Assembly: GCA_036874045.1 (NCBI GenBank) | Contig: CM072340.1 | Coordinates: 1,813,001 to 1,877,000, forward strand | Direction: 5' to 3' | From: Cymodocea nodosa | Taxonomy: Eukaryota > Streptophyta > Magnoliopsida > Alismatales > Cymodoceaceae | Length of the DNA: 64,000 nt | Notes under the pieces: model-generated | Databases searched by the model: none | Told to the model about the DNA's origin: nothing | What the model saw: the letters and a program-made list of their open reading frames with translations, nothing else | Shown: one piece after another, positions 58,801 to 64,000 of the stretch | Layout of the letters: every line of letters starts with the position of its first letter | How positions within the stretch are numbered: position 1 is the stretch's first letter | Program-made: the position numbers and the translations under genes

Positions 58801-61800
58801 TTCATATATAAAACTATAGATCTTCTTTGGACAAAAAATGATGAAAAGACATGCCTACTTTGTAATCAGTTTTGTAAAGTACCTTTGTTATCTCTAGATA
58901 CCTTTCACCTGGAATGATGATGCTATTCAGAACTTGTACAGAAATCACAGAAGTAATGCTGAAGGAGATACTACTCTATTGGAGAATGGTGTTGAGGAAG
59001 GCAACCATGAACCTCATATTACCTGCTGGGCTAACCCTGTTAAATTCCAAACTGGCGTTCTCCGTACAAATTGTATTGATTGTTTGGATCGTACAAATGT
59101 TGCTCAATATGCTTATGGTTTAGTTGCTCTTGGACATCAGCTACATGCACTTGGCTTAATAGATCGCGAAAGAATTGACTTAAATGATCCTTTAATTAAT
59201 GATTTGATGAAAGTCTATGAAGAAATGGGTGATACCCTTGCTCGACAATATTGTGGTTCAGCAGCTCATAACAAAGTGAGTTTTTAGAGATTCATTGTGA
59301 TTTTTCTCAATATGGATACCAAAGTAGTCCCATTCATTGCATTGAGACACGCTTTTATGTTTTTTCTTTTAAAGGAAAATGTCTTTTTACTTTTTTCTAC
59401 TTTGGTTGATTATGCTTCATTTTTAAAATTTTTTATGGTATGTTAAATTGAGAGGGTCTTTTTTGTTGGGTGTTGGCTCCTCATTAGTGTGGTTTTTCAC
59501 TTGATCACTTTTATACCTTGTATGGTTATAATAGTAAAATTCTTATCTATTTCTAAGATCTATACCCAAGCACATATTTCCCATTTTACTTTTGTTCTTA
59601 GCTTAGGCAAGTTACCCTTCCAAAAAAGCTTATGCAAGTCTAATACGTATAATCTTGATTTGATGATATATACTTTTTTTAAAGATATCATTGAGTTAAA
59701 TTGTTCTTAGCTGATGTAAGTTTGATACTTGAGCTTGATTTCATGATCTTTACTTTTTTCAAAGATGTCATTGTGGTTAACTGTACTTCCATGCTTGGAT
59801 TGTACTTATTTTTGTTTAGGTTTGTCAACAAGGCTAATAAGTTTACTGATATGTCCTTTGTTCAAGTTTGACGTGGATGCTTAAGTTTTTGCTGAAGTTA
59901 GCTTTTTGAATCAAATTTTCTTTTTTGGGGCACTGTTTGTTGATTCCTCTCTGTTGGCAGATAACAATCTACTTATCTGCATTTACATCAAATTTTACTC
60001 CTCATTTTTACCATTTTGTCTATCTCTATAAAATCCACATAATCTTGTTTTATAATTGACAAAATTTTTATAAGGATTGCTATAATAAGCTTCCATCTGG
60101 ATGGGCATTTTATGTCCTAATTGTTTACTTTTTGAGATGCAATTATGCCATTATCAAACTTATTAGTTTTTAATACGCATGGTGTAGTTCTTCATGCGTT
60201 AGAACCTTGATAGAAAATTTGTAAATTTTTTTTTTTTTTTCTGTTATGTATGGTTTTTGGTTATATATTATGCCATTTCAATATTTCCATTGTCATCTGG
60301 GTTGTATAGATTTTCTCTGAAAAAAGAGGCCAGTGGGAAGCAACAACCAAGTCACAACAAATTCTCAGAACTTGCACACGTTATATACACAATGGCTACC
60401 TTGATTATGAGAAACAAAATGCCATAAATTTGTAAGTTTATAGTGTGTTAACTTGCGTTGAATTTTCTTTTCTCCTTTGTCAAATTGCTAGTTTGTAATG
60501 CTTGCATGGATTTTGATCTATAACTATTCAGGTTTCTTGGAAACATTCAGCCACATCAGGACACAGCTCCATTTTTAGAATTGGACAGTTTCAAACGGGG
60601 TGAAGACTTAAGTTTTCAAACTCCAAGGTATTAATGTGATTTACAAAGTGTGCTGTTCATGATAGGTGCACCTTATTTTATTGTTTTCTATAGGCTAATA
60701 TCTCAATGGATAAAATTTTATTTTTTATCATGAAAGTATGAGAAATGACTATGATACTGATATCCCTATAAATAATGTAAGGAAAAAACAGATTATAGCT
60801 TATACTAAATGATGAGTTTGTTAGGTTTATGGCGCACCTCTGAAGGAGGGGAGTGGTGAATTTGAGTTAAGTAGAATTCTTTTATTGTCATATTTATTTA
60901 TAGTTATATTAATTTTATAGATAATAAGTAATATTTTTTCGAGGATCCACTAAATCTAAGAGCTAGACTTATTATCTTCATGGGTCTAAGTCAGGACTAC
61001 GTCTTCATTTAGAGTCTTGGGTTTAGACCTAGACCCAAGAAAAATGATAGATCTAATTTTGGGTCCTAGTAGACTTGACCCAAATTCAACCATTACACAT
61101 GTGTTGGCTTTCCCATGATATTTGATGGTAACCCTATCTAATGTGTTGCGACTCATTTCTCTATAGTTATATGTTTGATCTCTCATACTTTACTTCAAAG
61201 ACTGCAACTTCATTGATTTCAATGGTATTGGATGGAAAGTATACGTACGAGTATCCATGAACGTAGTAATTAATTTGCTTTTGAAAATGAGAGTTCTCTT
61301 CTCTGTAGAATGTAGAAAGAAATCAAAAAATATTTGCGTGGTATGATTGGCAATTTTATCAAGAAAGTTTCGAATACCATGCTTCTAGGTTAATTTTGAG
61401 AAGATCTATGTCAGATGGTGGCATTTCATCGGAACTTGTGTCAGATGTAGAATTTGGTGATTCAGCATTTTTTGATACTACAACTCAAGAAAAACTCAGT
61501 TCCTCTCCAGAAATTCCAGTCTTTGAGACAGATTCACTGTCCAGGTAAAGTTGCTTTAATTAGCCTACCTGCATACAATTTTGACATTACCAGAAAAGAT
61601 GCACATGCACATGGTAGGAAAAAAATAATAAATCAATGGTTTTCTGGCTTATCTTGCCTTATTCTCTTCATGTTGGGTGAAATTAATAGGCTCGCATCTC
61701 ACATATTCTCTAACTTTTTTAGATGTAATTAATATTTTAAATTTGCTTGTTTCCATTAGATTCTGTTTTCTCTTTCAGAAATGTTATTATATTTGCTAAT

Positions 61801-63188
61801 TTAAATAGTTGTATACTTGTATCACACATAGTAATATAGTATAAACTAGCATGGTTGCATGTGATCAACATTTTATGTGTAATTTTCCATACAGATCCAA
61901 TTACCATACTGTAAAATTCATGTCTAATCTGTTTATCAGTTCATTCAATGATCCCAAAATGATGACCTTTAAGATTCAGTATTTTTGGTAATAAATTTGA
62001 TTCCAAATTTGTAACAATTTCAATATCTTGTAGCTCATAGAAGAAATTGAAGATTTTAGTTCAGACTTTATTTTTAAAAAGGTGAAGATATGTGATCTAA
62101 TTTTGTTTGCTTTCATTCTTTTGGTAGCTCCATTTCCACCTCATTGTTATATTAAGATATATTTTGTCATTACATATAATAGCTACAATAACAATAATAA
62201 GCAATGATGGTATTTTTTGTTGATTGCATCATACTTCTCCTGCTTTACCTTTTGTTTATTGATTGGCTGGGCATCCTGCAAAAAATGAAATAATAGGTAA
62301 TGGGCCTAATTGATCGAAAATTCAAAACACGTTGACCTGATAAATCACATGTGCATGACTAGAGCAGTCTTTTATTTAGTGCGGGAAACATATGTTATTT
62401 GTTGTTGTGCTACTTAGTTTTTTTAATCCAAACAAAGCCACAATCACAGCATTGTTATAAGGATATGGACATGAATAAAAAATTTTCATGGTGTCATGCA
62501 CAGTATTTATTTGTGTTCCTTTGGTGTAAGAGTTGCTCTAAAATATTGTAGATGCATTCCCAGGACAATTTGTCGTCAGTTTAAATATGGGTCTCATGAA
62601 GTTTGCTGTTCAAATTTTCTCAAGTTTGATTTGCTATCATCTTCCGAAAGCTCCTGTGAGGCAGATTTACATGATAGGTAACACTGCAATTTCCCGTTTG
62701 TCTTGTAAATTTTTTATCAAAGAAAACAGAATGGGGAGGGCTTATTTTATGACATCTTCTGGTCTGTAGGTTTTCTCATATAGGCTACTCTTCTGGAAGC
62801 CAATCATCTGAATATGTAACGGAAAATGAATCTCCCAGACCATCCACCCCTGTAAGAGCCAATGGGCATAGTGGTATAGACGTAAGTTAATACTTGCAAT
62901 CTCAAATTTATGCCTAGTGTGCTTGTGATTCCAATCAACGGTTGTTATCTATATCTGACGCAGACTGGAAATCTGGAATTCACAAGAAATGAATAGCATG
63001 CTTGAAAATTCGTTATTTTAAATCTACGGTATATAATGCTGCAAGACCTGGCTTTTTTTATATGCATCACGTCTTTTGACATGCAGGGTGAGAATTTAAC
63101 TCCAACGGCTCCGCAGGATGATGGTACATCAGAATTTTCTGAACTTTTCGCAGATTGGGTTGAACATGGTGGGACATTTTTCCACTGA
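52887..63188 (+). CDS. SAC-domain phosphoinositide phosphatase, SAC2-SAC5-like (Fig4 relative), 17 exons, 834 residues
   Basis: Removes phosphate from membrane phosphoinositides; the closest plant relatives, SAC2-SAC5, act at the tonoplast on PI(3,5)P2 and affect vacuole shape. Exons: 52887-52988, 53312-53507, 53589-53754, 54434-54656, 55812-55888, 56040-56230, 56332-56426, 56584-56717, 56821-56929, 58898-59275, 60310-60431, 60532-60627, 60737-60776, 61309-61544, 62552-62677, 62770-62881, 63087-63188. Every phase agrees and no stop intervenes. The Sac domain starts at about 35 ([10 protein letters not shown]) and includes [48 protein letters not shown] and the CX5R(T) site CIDCLDRT (490-497). 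The C-terminal third is Ser-rich and ends [11 protein letters not shown], as in plant SAC2-5 proteins. I chose the ATG at 52887 because the longer frame reads through the CT repeat. Least certain are exon 13 (40 bp) and the exon 9-10 junction. Confidence 0.9.
54657..55811 (+). other. GC-AG intron (intron 4 of SAC)
   Basis: Exon 4 must end GGCTTCTTTGAACAG for the conserved GFFEQ-VTLS junction, and the intron then begins GCTAGT and ends GATCCAG. Exon length 223 fits the phases on both sides. No GT donor nearby preserves frame. Confidence 0.75.
57330..58315 (-). mobile_element. Small Ty3 retroelement relic in SAC intron 9
   Basis: Two direct repeats, about 57330-57545 and 58085-58315, share GTGGTTGATGTGGATTGT and AGTATAAT.T.TGTA.AAAATTATTATTTT words at perhaps 70 percent identity. 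Between them, about 58025 to 57505, the minus strand carries a decayed Ty3 reverse-transcriptase/RNase H joint. HVHQVFDLI is the RT end; [35 protein letters not shown] and YAIGVILLQ follow. Integrase and gag are missing. The element is antisense to the SAC gene. The repeats are probably its LTRs. Confidence 0.6.
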
Positions 63189-63617
63189 TTTCTTTACAAC
63201 ATGTGTAGCCGTTGAGGCAAGATGTACAGGCAAATCAAAAGAGGAAAGAAGAGAAGTTGGACTAACAGATGCATTAGGAAAGCACCTGATCAAAGAAGAA
63301 AAATCTGTCAACTTTAGTGTCCAAGACACTAAGTAAAGTAGGCGATCCAAGGCATGAAGAACATTCCCAGCATCTTCCTTTGTAAATACACTTTCTTCAG
63401 ATTCTTCTTTGTTCTTGTTGAGGAGGAATTTCCGGTTGATAGCTGCGATTCTTTTTCGAGCTCTGTTCCGTCCTTGGGAAATCCTGAGGTTGAACAGCCT
63501 GTAAATTTTACATTTTTGGACTCACTTTTTTTGATTCTTAAAACTTTTCTAGATAAATCATGATGTAGATAAACACCATTTATTTATAGTCGGATTTTGT
63601 ATGTAATCTATTTCAAG

Positions 63618-63623
63618 AATAAA
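63618..63623 (+). promoter_or_regulatory. Polyadenylation signal of the SAC gene
   Basis: AATAAA, 430 bp after the SAC stop codon in T-rich sequence. It is the best candidate; plant signals are loose, so other sites may be used. Confidence 0.5.
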
Positions 63624-64000
63624 GTTTCTTTTTCATTATTATATGTTTTTATATTCCAACAAAGACATTCCTTGGACAGGAACAAGTATTTTCATAATTA
63701 AATAAGTTCGAACTGTTGGTGGCAGTAAAATTGTAAGTTGCAGATGATCGATCAAAGCAACCGACTCTTTGAGCATCCAATTGCAGATGTTTCTTATCAT
63801 TGAATTATATCTGGGATTTGACTCTCTCTATGTGGTATGCATCTTTCCTCCCATCTTGGTAGCGCCTAGCAGCTTTGTCAATGTATTTTCTTTCTGCATA
63901 TTGTATTGTGAGCTTTGCAGAAATCTGAAACAGTGATTGATTCTTCCTTCTGCTCATCCCATTGAACTTTTAACGGCCATTCTTCAGTGTACTTTCTCAC
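63624..64000. other. Sequence downstream of SAC, no gene recognised
   Basis: No supported coding frame in this last stretch; it may be intergenic or alternative 3' UTR. Confidence 0.4.

Noticed and set aside
1..64000. CRISPR arrays, bacterial operons, rRNA genes, endogenous pararetroviruses
   Set aside because: None seen. Repeats are transposon-derived or microsatellite, and all reverse-transcriptase fragments fit Ty1, Ty3 or LINE types.

Overview
This is a nuclear plant chromosome segment of about 64 kb: spliced genes with large AT-rich introns, long intergenic spaces, and several layers of decayed transposable elements. The strong 5'-to-3' GC decline inside the NADPH oxidase gene and the GC-rich intronless SAUR gene suggest a monocot, perhaps a non-grass commelinid such as a banana, ginger or palm relative. 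That placement is an inference from composition, not an identification.

Three protein-coding genes look intact, all on the + strand. (1) A respiratory burst oxidase homolog (RBOH) of 14 exons at 20329-25418; my exon model gives an uninterrupted 892-residue protein. (2) A single-exon SAUR gene of the SAUR76/77/78 type at 36872-37348. (3) A SAC-domain phosphoinositide phosphatase of 17 exons at 52887-63188; the model gives 834 residues including the CX5R(T) active site. RBOH and SAC each contain one GC-AG intron that the reading frame requires.

The rest is mainly transposon debris. Positions 1-7780 (minus strand) hold a deleted Athila-type Ty3 element: a downstream coiled-coil ORF, integrase, a gag remnant joined to RNase H, a primer-binding site like tRNA-Asp, and a very long LTR. 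The LTR U3 is made of ~137-bp subrepeats carrying G-boxes (CACGTG) and perfect 10-bp hairpin arms, and the array is itself tandemly duplicated. This element and a second partial LTR (8110-9944) split a dead PIF/Harbinger transposase (7785-10514) whose Myb/SANT-like partner lies at 10740-11726. Positions 27.2-30.8 kb hold Ty3 gag fragments and two LINE reverse-transcriptase tails. Positions 41.1-46.1 kb hold a full-length but decayed Ty1/copia element with 128-bp LTRs, next to or inside a FAR1-like pseudogene; a second, older copia relic follows at 48.9-50.6 kb. A small Ty3 relic sits inside SAC intron 9.

The three intact genes do not form a pathway. RBOH makes apoplastic superoxide under calcium control, SAUR proteins act in auxin-linked growth, and SAC phosphatases act on membrane phosphoinositides. 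I found no CRISPR array, no convincing tRNA or rRNA gene and no endogenous pararetrovirus. The most unusual structure is the hairpin/G-box array in the Athila LTR.
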